A stretch of 64,000 nucleotides of DNA from Scylla paramamosain (lineage: Eukaryota; Arthropoda; Malacostraca; Decapoda; Portunidae). The DNA lies in the NCBI RefSeq assembly GCF_035594125.1, contig NC_087192.1:10431001-10495000 (forward strand). The letters run 5' to 3'. The notes under the pieces were generated by a model. It made no database searches and was not told where the DNA came from. It saw nothing but the letters and a program-made list of their open reading frames with translations. This document shows positions 53,258-63,599 of the stretch, piece after piece (the stretch's first letter is position 1; each line of letters starts with the position of its first letter). A program made the position numbers and the translations under genes.

Positions 53258-53503
53258 GATTTTAAAATTTTTGAGTGAAGGGTGTGTATGTTATTAGGTG
53301 CTTGTAGTTTTGTGTGGAGGAAGAGAGTTGTCTTTAGAGGGCAGGCTGTGACTGACCCCTTGTGTTGTGAGACACAAAGGGAAACGTTCAGTGAGGTCAC
53401 AGCTGGGTTTAATGATAAGTTCACAGCACTCCCTGAACAGTGCTTTAGACCTCACTGGGAGTAATTATCGTTTCAGCAGGTGTCTACTGCCTCCTCCTGT
53501 ATT

Positions 53504-54500
53504 ATATATCATAAGTTTCTTTATTCGATTCCATGTCAGTGTAAAATGCTTCATTAACAGCATCCTGAAATGTTTAGTTTAACGGGTTTGAGCAATAAAG
53601 ACTACTGTTGTCCATGATGGATAAAAATACAGTTTGAGAGGACAGTGGTGAATTTGAAGTGAAATGAAATGGGCCACTGACAGCCAGATGACCGCTGGGT
53701 TCATGTGTCATACACATATGATATGCAGATACTATCCATACTACCCTGTATGGGTAGTATCTGTCGAGGATCAGATACATATAACTGTTGGTTGATTTCT
53801 GCCATAAGTATGTTTTAACTGCTGTAGTGAGGTAATTAATTATTCCAGGAACGGGCAATTAATTGTCCAATGTATTGCACAACCATCAAACACAATGACT
53901 TTGTAGTCTGGTGTCGTTCAAGAGGATTGCTCAGTTTTTAAAATTTTGATTTTGATGTTGCTGATCAGAGATTTCCATCACCGGTGAAGAGAGAAGTTGG
54001 AATCTGTGAAAGATCATAATCAAAGAGTTCCTTCAACTCAAATCCTCAGTGTCCATGAGCCCAAAGATCCTGTTGAAAATCACTTCAGTGTCAAATGTTG
54101 GGTCATCAGTTTCATGTAACTTTATCTGCTTTCTTTATGTTGCCATTGTTGTTACAGGACAACTAACTGGAGCATGGAATCCATCTAGAAGTTTTGTCTC
54201 ATATGCTTCCAGCGATTGTTTTCCCAAAGCTAATAAGCTATGTACTTTAGGGGGATGACGCAGCGATCTGTCCAATTGCAATGCTAAGAGGTCTTGATGC
54301 TGGCCAGTTGGCTCCAGAGAATTGATGCACTCTTCAGCTTTACTGAAGTTGAAGCCTATCAGCGGCATCTGGTGTAGAAGATTATTCCTTATGGTGTATT
54401 AAGGGTTGTATGTTTTCTCTCATTGCCTAAATGTCATGAGCGAGCACGCTGCAGGCGTGAAGGCTGAGGACACATTGTTGGGTAGAATTACTGTTCAAAG
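53504..54500 (-). pseudogene. Unclassified decayed ORF of an invertebrate multicopy family
   Basis: On the minus strand, segments in order: HQDLLALQLDRSLRHPP and SLEAYETKLLDGFH (54320-54160), TEVIFNRIFGLMDTEDL (54090-54040), LKELFDYDLSQIPTSLFTGDG (54030-53970), then IINYLTTAVKTYLWQK, YLILDRYYPY and FTSNSPLSSQTVFL (53840-53630). The spacing and continuity across three frames show a real decayed coding sequence of at least 280 codons. From memory it resembles an unnamed repetitive gene family of marine invertebrates; function unknown. It lies between J1 copy C and the right arm of the inverted repeat, in the same orientation as J1. Confidence 0.5.
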
Positions 54501-54827
54501 TGATTCCAGTTAAACCACCTTGACCGTGTCCAAAGCGGATAAAGGTGGTTTCAATGCACATGTCACTCCAAGTAGAGTTTGATGAACCTGGTGAATGTTA
54601 ACATTCACCACCACCACCACTATTCAAAGAATAAAGAGAACAAAGAGACAAGGAAGACTACACGTCACAATGCTTCAAGTATATAACTACGATAGACTGC
54701 ATTGTTATTTGTTGAGTTGATATCAATACTTGTAACAAAAATTACATGAGTAGGATAATCAAATACATAGATTACAATACCATGCCGTGATTATGTTGAT
54801 CACTTCAGAACACCATGAGACCACCTC

Positions 54828-55115
54828 TGTGAATTATGAAAGTAAATAAAATCAGTATAATTAAATAAAATTGTAATATACAGTTTATTTGTGGTCCTTG
54901 ACCTCAAAACCCCATATTTGACATATTACATGTAAAAATCTGTGAAGAGATAGACATTTGGAAACCAATTTAAGAATTACATTCCGTGGACGCCATCTTG
55001 AACTTCTCAAAACGCTTAATAATGCCAGCTGGGGCATCATTCAGTTCCTGATTATACACATCTTCCTCTATTAAAATCAGTCATAACCTGTTTGGTGGGT
55101 ATTTTTTCAAAGTTC
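54828..55115 (-). repeat. Long inverted repeat, right arm
   Basis: Mirror copy of 49567-49868. On its minus strand it reads caggttatgactgatttt, then ttcaagatggcgtccacgg. It lies just upstream of the unclassified ORF remnant and 50 bp from the gypsy 3' LTR. Confidence 0.7.
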
Positions 55116-55165
55116 ACCTCAAAATCATGGTTTGTCAACCGAAATAATATATTGTCACGTCGCCC

Positions 55166-56048
55166 ACACACTCGTCTGGTAGGCCTTCTAGAACACACCC
55201 ACTGGCTCCGTCTTTTGAGGCGAAGATACATGTCTCGGGGCGGGGCGGCGGTACTTATTACAGGGGTCCGGGTTGGAACGAGGACTTACCAGGCTATTTC
55301 CCTACTGTCTGGCTGTTCACACACACTGTTGTGTTAAAAGTAACACTGGAGTGTTAGAAGTAGAAGACCCGAGGTAATATTAAAGTTATATTTGGCGCTG
55401 GTCAGACCTCATCTAGACTACACTGTGCAGTTCTGGTTACATTACAGGAAAGATGTAGGTTTATTAGAATCAGTACAAAGGAGAATGACTAAAAGGATAC
55501 ATAAGATGAGGAGTATTCCTTAAGAGGCGAGACTGAAGCTGTTAAATTTACTTTCTTTAGAGAGACGTAGGTTAAGAGGGGACCTGATAGAAGTCTTTAA
55601 GAGTTATAACAAGAGGGATGTAAGCAAAATTCTTAGGATCAGCAACCAGGATAGAACAAGAAATAACGGGTTCAAGCTTCAAAAATTTAGGTTTAAGAAA
55701 GAGATAGGAAGAAATTGATTCTCAAAACAGAGTTGTAGATGAGTGTAATGGACTCAGTAATTATGTTGTTAGTGCTAAGATATTAAGGAGCTTTAAGAGA
55801 AGATTAGACAGGTTTATGGATGGGGATGATTGGCGGAAATAGGTAGGTATACTTCATACAAGGACTGCCACGTGTAAACCTGGTCGATTCTTGCAGCTTC
55901 CCTTATTTCTTATGTTCTTATGTTCTTATGTACAAGTTCAAGGTCACGGGGGCAGGACGGGGCACAAGGAAAAGGGGTGGATGCCACCACTGCACACAGT
56001 TTTACCCCTAAATCACAGGTCACACGCTACCACCACGGTCATTGTCGC
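55166..56048 (-). repeat. 3' LTR of the gypsy element, split by a CR1 fragment
   Basis: 55166-55327 and 55931-56048 match the right LTR closely (gtaggccttctagaacac, aggggtccgggttggaacga, cacgggggcaggacgggg). About 65 bp of LTR present at 61502-61566 are missing at the insertion point. Confidence 0.88.
55328..55930 (+). mobile_element. CR1-like 3' end with octanucleotide tail, inside the gypsy 3' LTR
   Basis: The plus strand reads LALVRPHLDYTVQFW, YRKDVGLLESVQRRMTKRI and RRRLRGDLIEVFKSY, the C-terminal thumb region of CR1-type reverse transcriptases. It ends in ttatgttcttatgttcttat, an 8-bp repeat (TTATGTTC) that is a hallmark type of CR1 3' tail. It is 5'-truncated and broken by stops, and may belong to the same family as 31546-34330. 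Confidence 0.85.
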
Positions 56049-56109
56049 ATCCTCTTCATCTTCCTGCAGTTCTTCATGACCAGACTCCTCTTTGTCTTCG
56101 CCGTTGTCA

Positions 56110-57400
56110 CCACCAGGACCCCCACGTATACTGCCCTGGTCCGTAGTACCTCCACAGACGGTCGACATGCACAATCTTGGGTCGGCAACGATTTCCTCTG
56201 GCAATTCTGTAGGTCACTTCAAAGATTGGCTCCACCACTGTATAAGGACATTCCCAAGGGGTCTGTAGCTTGGGTGAGAGACCCCTCTTTCTCCGGGGAT
56301 TGTGCAGCCACACCAAGTCACCCTCAGCGAAGCCTGGGGACTTGGTGCCTCAATCATACAATCTCTTCATAGACTCCCTGGCAAACTTCAGGTTGTGCCT
56401 CAGTTGGTAGTGTGCTTCGGCCAGACGGTCCTGCAGAGCCACAGAATAGTCTGTGCTCACTGTAGGCAGTTCCTTATCTGGCGGGCGACCTGTGATCAGA
56501 TCCACCGGCAGGCGAATCTCTCGGCCCAGCATCAGCTTGGCTGGCGTGTACCCTGTGGATTCATGCTCAGTAAAACGGTAGGCCATGAGAAAGGCTGGCA
56601 GCTTCTGGTCCTACTCGGTTTGTCCTTCACCACAGTATTTGGCCAGCTCCTGTGTCAGCATCCAGTTGAACTCCTCTACAATGCCCGTCAGATTGGGGCT
56701 ACAGGGTGTTGTCCTTGTCTTCCTTAACCCTAGTAGTTGACAGTACTCCTGGAATACAGCTGACTCAAACTCACGTCCTTGATCAGAGTGAAGCTCACCC
56801 GGTACACCAAACCTTGTGAAAAACTGCTCCACAACAACACCAGCAACAGTCATGGCTTCATGGTTAGGCAGCACGTAGGGTTCAGGCCATTTCGTAAAGT
56901 AATCCATGGCCACACAGATGTAACGGTTCCCTGCTGTAGTTAGTGGCAGTGGTCCAGCTCTGTCCACTGCAACACGCTCCATGGGTGCCCCAACTTGGTA
57001 CAGCTGCATGGGGGGCCATGTCTTGCGTCTGGGGCCTTTCTTGGCGCTGCAGGTGTCACAAACCCGGCACCACTCTTCTACATCACGCCGCAGTCCCACC
57101 CAGTAGAAACGCTGCCGTAATCGTCTTCTTCACTCCCAAGTGGCCACCCGCGACGCCTTCGTGTGCCTCCCGCAACACCCTTGTCCTTAACTTCTTAGCC
57201 ACCAGTGTCTGCCAGAAACTTATACATCCATCAGCTGTCATCCACTTCTTCAGAAGCACTCCTCCACCAAACCGCAGACTCTTCCACTGAGCCCAGTAGT
57301 GCTTGGTAGCTGGACTTAAAGCTGCAACCTCCTCCCAGGCTGGCTTGTTGTCCTGTCCCATTAACTTAAGGATGGGGTCAATGTCTGGGTCTTTGCGCTG
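56110..57400 (-). pseudogene. Gypsy integrase
   Basis: The zinc-binding domain HEGVAGGHLGVKKT ... RRDVEEWCRVCDTCSAKKG has both His and both Cys. In the core, AMDYFTKW and LHSDQGREFES hold the two Asp; GIVEEFNWML holds the Glu, but the usual SDGxVER is altered. The C-terminal part reads TPAKLMLGREIRLPVDL, then VWLHNPRRKRGLSPKLQ, TPWECPYTVVEPI and PKIVHVDRLWRY. Stops occur near 56600 and 56320 and a frameshift near 57100. Confidence 0.83.
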
Positions 57401-57984
57401 AGCCTCCTCCACATCCTTATAGCTGCCTGTCGTATATTCCTGTACCACAGTCCGGCGACACTTCTCTACACGCTCTTCCTTAGGGCTGCAGTGTTGACAG
57501 TCAAGCTCACAGGATCGACGGCTAAGACTGTCTGCATTTTTGTGCATCCTGTCAGACCGGTGCTCCATCCTGTAGTTGTGTTTTTCCAGCTTTTCAATCC
57601 ATCTTGCAAGCTGCTCTTCAGGATTTTTCAATGTCTTGAGCCATCTCAGCGCTGCATGGTCGGCTCTCACTGTGAACTAAGCGCTATATAGGTATGAGTG
57701 GAAGTGGTCTAAACTCTAACAACTGGAACAGAAGGCACTTCTTAATGATGAGCTTCAGGTTTGCTGCTATAAACCGGCGAAAGATAGCTAACAACTCCTT
57801 CGTGATGACGCAGTAGTTTCTCTGGTAGACTGAACTTCTGGCTATAATATGCCACCAAATGCTCTCCTCCATCCTTCTCCCGGGACAGCACTGCCCCAAT
57901 TCCCTCAGCGCTTGCATCACAATCCAGGATGTACGGCAACCTGGGGTCTGGGTAGGGGAACACGGGTGCATCTACTAGAACTCT
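57400..57984 (-). pseudogene. Gypsy RNase H with a templated 63-bp insertion
   Basis: DCDASAEGIGAVLSRE (first catalytic Asp region) and NYCVITKELLAI are followed by a foreign FRRFIAANLKLIIKKCLLFQ segment and then FTVRADHAALRWLKTL. The foreign segment (57723-57785) is a copy of the element's own reverse transcriptase DNA at 58240-58302 with 4 differences. It replaces the usual VEHFRxYLYG-like stretch. Confidence 0.85.
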
Positions 57985-58890
57985 TTAAAGTTGCTCAACG
58001 GCTGCTTGACACCCTTCATCCCACCGGAACTGAACAACTTTCCTAGTAAGCCGATTGAGAGGTGCTGCAACAGTGGCGAAATCCTTCACGAATCTCCTGT
58101 AGTAGGAACAGAATCCAAAGAAGCTCCGCACTGCCTTCACATTCGTCAGAACTGGCCACTTCTTCACTGCAGCCACCTTCTGAGGATCAGCTCTCACTCC
58201 ATCTTGACCCACGACGTGTCCAAGGAATGGTACCTCCTTCTGGAACAGAAGGCACTTCTTAATGCTGAGCTTGAGGTTTGCTGCCCTAAACCGGCGAAAG
58301 ATTTCCTCCAGCCTTCCTATCTTTTGTTCGAAGGTATGGCCAAAGACCACGACATCATCGAGGTAGAAAAGTGCAATCTCTCAATGCAGTCCTTCCAGCA
58401 CTCGTTCCATGAGACGCTCAAATGGGGCAGTTGCATTGCAGAGGCCAAAACTCATAACACGGAACTGCCAGAGGTCTCTACCAAACGTAAAGGCTGTCTT
58501 CTCCTTGTCCTCTTCAGCCATCTCGACTTGGAGGTAACCCGACTTCAGGTTCAGGGTCGAGAACCACTTCGCTTCTGACAGTGCATCCAGGGTGTCATCG
58601 ACACGAGGTAAAGGTTATGACTCCTTCACCGTCACCTCATTCAGGGCCCTGTAGTCCACACAGCACCTTGTCGAGCCATCCTTCTTTTTTTACCAGGACT
58701 ATGGCAGATGACCAAGGGCTGCTTGACTTTTCCACCAGTCCCTGCTTGATAAACTCACCCACTGTTTTTTCTGTTTCCTGATGCCGGGTAGGGGCATCTC
58801 TCCTGGGTGGTTGCTTTATGGGTGGTTGGTTGCCAGTATTGATGGGATGCTTGACTAGATTCGTGCGCCCCAAGTCACCTGATGAGAAGA
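57985..58890 (-). pseudogene. Gypsy reverse transcriptase
   Basis: DLGRTNLVKHPINTGNQPPI marks the N-terminal entry, then LVEKSSSPWSSAIVLVKK. The catalytic block FYLDDVVVFGHTF (58340-58380) is intact but preceded by an in-frame stop. The C-terminal part reads FRAANLKLSIKKCLLF, VPFLGHVVGQDGV and FFGFCSYYRRFVKDF. Broken by several stops and frameshifts. Confidence 0.82.
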
Positions 58891-58892
58891 CA

Positions 58893-59700
58893 TCAGCATA
58901 CTTCTGCAGCAATTTTCCCAGCTGAACTGCCTGCCCCTTGTCTAAGCACACTATACTCCTTGTTCCACGGGTCCTCCAGGTGTGCTGACAAGCCATGGGT
59001 AACTGCCATCTCCTTGAAGCCAGAGCCTGGCACCTCATATGCCAACTCCACAGCCTTGCAACTCCCCACCGCAGCTCCAGCTGGTATCTGACGCTCCTCA
59101 TCGCCCAGATTAGCGACCAGCACACGTACTTGCTTATCATCAGGTCGCACCAGTGTCTTCCCGACCAGCAGTCCACTCTGCAACTGGGAGAGGGATGGGG
59201 ACTCCACCATACAGACTTCATTTTCCATACCACGACTCAATCTGCAACTCACCCAAGTCTCATTCCTCGGTGGCACACAAGTAATCTTGGCAGCTACCAC
59301 ATTGGTGCTGGCATTGATCTTCAACAGCGGCACGTCTTTTCCCTGGACCTCCATACGCATCTCTCCAAACTCCAGACAGGCACGGCTCTCCAGAAGGTAG
59401 TCCAGACCCAGCAAGCACGGGTCATCAATGTCTGCCACATACACAGGCAGCTCTTGCTCCACTAGACCAACCTGTATACTGGCCTCCACTGGTCCTCGTA
59501 GTGTCGTGCAGTGTCCAGTAACATCACATAGTTGCTGCGCCGCCACAGGAGGGCTCCTCGTCGACGTCACATCTGGCCTCACAAACGTTCTCTCTGATGC
59601 TGATCCATTGTGAGCCGGCACGCCTTCCCATCGACCGCACCCTCCACCTGCACGCTGTGGGCGGCTGCCTGATGACATCTTACCGGGAGGCAGGTCTGCA
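58893..59700 (-). pseudogene. Gypsy protease region
   Basis: ERTFVRPDV then LCDVTGHCTTLRGPVEASIQVG, LPVYVADIDDPCLLGLDYL, the flap-to-C-terminus of a retroviral-type aspartic protease. The catalytic DTG position upstream reads HNG, so the catalytic Asp is lost. The following about 150 residues are the protease-reverse transcriptase connector. Confidence 0.75.
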
Positions 59701-61230
59701 TGGCACCAGCCGGTTGCAGTCCCCCTTCTCCAGCTGGCTGCTGTTTCCTGCATCCACGGTCTTGCCCCTCTGCGCTCTGTCAGTACAAGAATGGGAGAGT
59801 TGGCCTAGCTTGCCACATTCCCAGCAACAGGGTTGGTACACATACTGCCCTCCTTGCTCTGCAGATTGGGACTGTGGGGAGGTGGGAGTCTCTGGGCAGT
59901 CTTGCTTCTTGTGACCCGGTTGGGTAAACGACCAGCACTGTCCGCGGAACTGCCATGTGCGGGTCTTCTTGAGTCTGCTCTTAATTTGACTGTACCTAGA
60001 ATGCAGCTCCATCTTCATGTCCCCCCTGGGCCTGCCAGAGCTAGTCTTGATAAACGACTCAAACTCAAGGGCACGTGCCAGGGCCTTCTGCAGGTCGCCC
60101 ACGTGTGCCTGCTTCACGTAGATTTTCAACTGGGGGTCCTCCAGTGCGTTCACGAACTGGTTCCTCAGCAGCACTACCTTCAGCTACTCGGAAGCCCCTG
60201 GGTATGCCTTACGCACCAGATGCTTTAAGTCCTGAGCCAGCTGCTTTAGAGTCTCTCCCCGAGCTTTGACTCTGGCCCGGAACCGAGCCTGGAACACTTC
60301 AGCTTGGTGATGGTGGCTGTACCGCCTCTCCAGCACGGTCGGCTGGGGTAGGAGGTGCGCTGAGCGGTGTCCAACTGACTCAGCACCTCCATCGCTGGTC
60401 CCTTCAGGCTTGATGCCAGCTGCACAGCCTTTTCCTGCTGATCCCATCCCTGAGCTTCGGCCAGTATCTCGAAGTGGGTGAGGTAAGCCTCCAGCGACAC
60501 TCATCCATCAAACTCCTGAGGCTTACGTTTTACTATGCTGCTCCTGTAGCCATGAGGAGAGGGAGGAGGAGTGTAAGGCGAAGGTACGGGAAACACAGAA
60601 GCTGAGATGGGCTGAGGAGGGGCCTGTGGCAGCGAGGGATGGGAGCATGCCAGTCCGCCGGGCTGGTCCACGCTCGGCTGAGCCACCTGCTCCGCCGTCG
60701 CAAGCTCATCTCTCAGCCCCTTAGTGATACTCCCACGATCCCATTCACTCCCTTCTGCTTCTTCTTCGCCTCCATACTCGGTCTTGACGTTAACGAGGTC
60801 CCTAAGGTCCCTAAGGGCTTGCTGTGTGTGGCCATCACTGAGCTCCACAGCGCTCACTCGGTCCTCCAAGGGCTTTACAGCCTCAGTGAGCCCAACCACC
60901 ACAGACACTGACTGTGGCGCCACTCGCCTCCAGAGCAGTCAGTCTGTCATCCAGCTGACCCACTATGCCAGTAGAAGTGCGTGCAACAACCTCTCTGTGC
61001 TGCAGTTCTGCCTTCACCTGGTTTATTTCTCTGTGTACCTCAGTTTTCACTTCAGGGCACTTAGTATCTATTTCTCCCTTTATTGCCTGCAACGCGACAC
61101 TTACTTCCCCCTCATAACCTGTTGTGCTTCACTCATTGCCTGCTGTCCTGCACCAAGTGCCTGTATCATCGCCACAACATCACCCAGAATGTGCACCCCT
61201 CTCGACTTGCCATTTGTCGGGTCCGCCATC
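59680..61230 (-). pseudogene. Gypsy gag
   Basis: Starts near 61230 (MADPTNGKSRG). A coiled-coil-prone N-terminal part is followed by the gag core (KPQEFDG, LEAYLTHFEILAEAQGW, AVQLASSLKGPAMEVLSQL), then NQFVNALEDPQLKIYV. Two zinc knuckles follow at about 59930 and 59810, both damaged: CWSF replaces CxxC in the first, and Gln replaces the His in the second (CWECGKLGQLSHSC). Frameshifts lie near 60900 and 60500 and a stop near 60500. Confidence 0.8.
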
Positions 61231-61353
61231 TTGTCTTCCCCCTCAGCCAGACAAAGGATTTTCACTGTACTAGCCTTCTTCACCTCAATTTTTCCAGCCT
61301 CAGCTGGAATTTTTCCTCACTCCTGACGTCAAACTTGTCAAGTCAAAAAAAAG

Positions 61354-61684
61354 TAGGCCTTCTAGAACACACCCGCAGGCTCCGTCTTTTGAGACGAAGA
61401 TACAGGTGCCGGGGCAGGGAGGCAGTACTTATTACAGGGGTCCGGGTTGGAACGAGGACTTACCAGGCTATTTGCCTACTGTCTGGCTGTTCCCACACAC
61501 TCAGGGGAAGGGCGCAAGCAAACATTGGAATCCTTTACTGCCTTATATTGACGGAAACCACACATGTACAAGTTCAGGGTCACGGGGGCAGGACGGGGCA
61601 CGAGGGAAAGGGGTAGATGCCAACACTGCACACAGTTTTACCCCTAAATCACAGGTCACACGCTACCACCACAATCATTGTTGC
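61354..61684 (-). repeat. 5' LTR of the gypsy element
   Basis: A 331-bp match to the split left LTR. The inner edge (61354, gtaggcc) adjoins the presumed primer-binding side (ttttttttgacttgacaagt on the minus strand). Confidence 0.85.
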
Positions 61685-61906
61685 TTACTACAGTCAGTGT
61701 CTGTCAGCACAGGTGTACACAGGGCTCATAACTACGGAGATAGGGCACAAAAGCGAAGCAGAAGGCGGGTCAAGGCACCTGAAGGAACTAGACGTTACGG
61801 CGTCCCCTGTCTCTCTGTTTCTACACAACTCACCGCCTCCTAACATGGCCGCCCAGTCCGCCAGATTTAAACAGCGTAAACAAGCATTTCCTTGCCCTTG
61901 TAAGAA
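61685..61906. other. Flank of the gypsy element
   Basis: GC-rich for the window (cctgaaggaactagacgttacgg, cctaacatggccgccc). No coding domain is recognised. Confidence 0.35.
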
Positions 61907-62591
<685 letters not shown>

Positions 62592-63205
62592 CACTGTCCC
62601 CCTCTTCTACACTGAACATCCTCGGTCTGTCCTTTACTTGTTCCTTAAACTGGGAACTTCACATCTCATCTCTAGCTAAAGCAGCATCTATGAAGTTAGC
62701 CATTCTGAGTCGTCTTCGCCAGTTTTTCTCACCGCCCCCGCTGGTAACTCTGTACAGGGGCCTTATCCGCCCATGTATGGAGTATGCTTCACATGTACAG
62801 GGGGTTCCACTCATACAGCTATTTTAGACAAGGTGGAATCAAAAGCTTTTCGTCTTATCAACTCCTCTTCTCTGACTGTCTTCGGCCTCTTTCTCATTGC
62901 CGCAGTATTGGATCTCTAGCTATCTTCTGCCGCTATTTTTATGCTAACTGCTCTTATGATCTTGCTAACTGCATGCCTCCCCTTCTCCCGCGGCCTTGCG
63001 GAAGAAGGGGAGGAATGCAGTATCTGTATTTCAATCTTCCTATGACTTAAATTTCGTCAAGAGGGAGGTCTCAAGACACTTATCCTTCAGTTTTTGACTA
63101 CAGCTTCGGACCCTATTCAGGGACCGGCATCTTAGTGGACTTTTTTATTTTTTTTTTATAGGATTTTTGTTGCCTTTGGTCGGTGTCCCTCCTACATAAA
63201 AAAAA
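62592..63205 (+). mobile_element. J1 copy H, 3' fragment with foldback-associated deletion
   Basis: It starts in the C-terminal coding region (tgtccccctcttctacactgaacatcctcgg) and ends at gtgtccctcctacat plus A(15). At 63018 about 135 bp are missing relative to copy C. Just before the gap, 62997-63017 is an inverted copy of 62971-62991 (gaagaaggggagg against cctccccttct). Confidence 0.85.
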
Positions 63206-63592
63206 AAAAAAATCTCTTGTTATCCTCTATCGCTATTTTTATGCTAATTGCTCTTCTGATCTTCCTGACTGCATGCCTCCCTTTCTCCACGGGGCCTCAC
63301 TGCGCAAGACTTTCTTCTTTCTCTCACCCCTATTGTGTCCACCTCTCTAATGCAAGAGTTAACCAGTATTCTCAGTCATTCATCCCTTTCTTCTGGTAAA
63401 CTGTGGAACTCCCTGCCTGCTTCTGTATTTCCATTTTCCTATGACCTGAACTCTTTCAAGAGGGAGGTTTCAAGGCACTTCAATTTTCAATGTTTCTTTT
63501 TACATCTCTTTTGGGACTGTCACCTCTGTGGGATTTTTTTTCGTCGTTTTTGTTTCCCTTGGGCAGTGATCCTATTACGTAAAAAAAAAAAC
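63206..63592 (+). mobile_element. J1 copy I, 3' fragment head-to-tail after copy H
   Basis: It begins right after the A-tail of copy H (tctcttgttatcctctatcg) and runs through NARVNQYSQSFIPF and SFKREVSRH to a second poly-A end (gtaaaaaaaaaa at 63580). Severely 5'-truncated. It inserted at, or slipped from, the tail of copy H. Confidence 0.83.
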
Positions 63593-63599
63593 GCACCTT

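Larger units (their letters stand above)
50250..53503 (-). mobile_element. J1 copy C, best-preserved copy of the family
   Basis: Minus strand, from the 5' leader (ggaggcagtagacacctgctg, ending at 53503) through a leader of about 245 bp, the whole endonuclease-reverse transcriptase ORF and part of the 3' UTR. The last roughly 80 bp of the 3' UTR, present in copies B, E, G and H, are missing at 50250. Damage is light: one nonsense change and one 5-bp duplication (see the ORF entries). It is the reference for reading the other copies. Confidence 0.9.
55166..61684 (-). mobile_element. Complete-outline Ty3/gypsy LTR retrotransposon
   Basis: LTRs: right (5') 61354-61684, left (3') 55166-56048 including a 603-bp insertion. 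Internal order on the minus strand is gag, protease, reverse transcriptase, RNase H, integrase, as in Ty3/gypsy. A purine tract (aggaagatgaagagg, minus strand, about 56050-56070) next to the 3' LTR is the expected polypurine tract. No target duplication is evident at the ends. Many stops and frameshifts inactivate it. LTRs differ at several positions, so insertion is not recent. Confidence 0.88.

Noticed and set aside
55166..61684. The gypsy element considered as an endogenous retrovirus
   Set aside because: No envelope-like ORF is seen after integrase; only the 3' LTR follows, so it is called an LTR retrotransposon.
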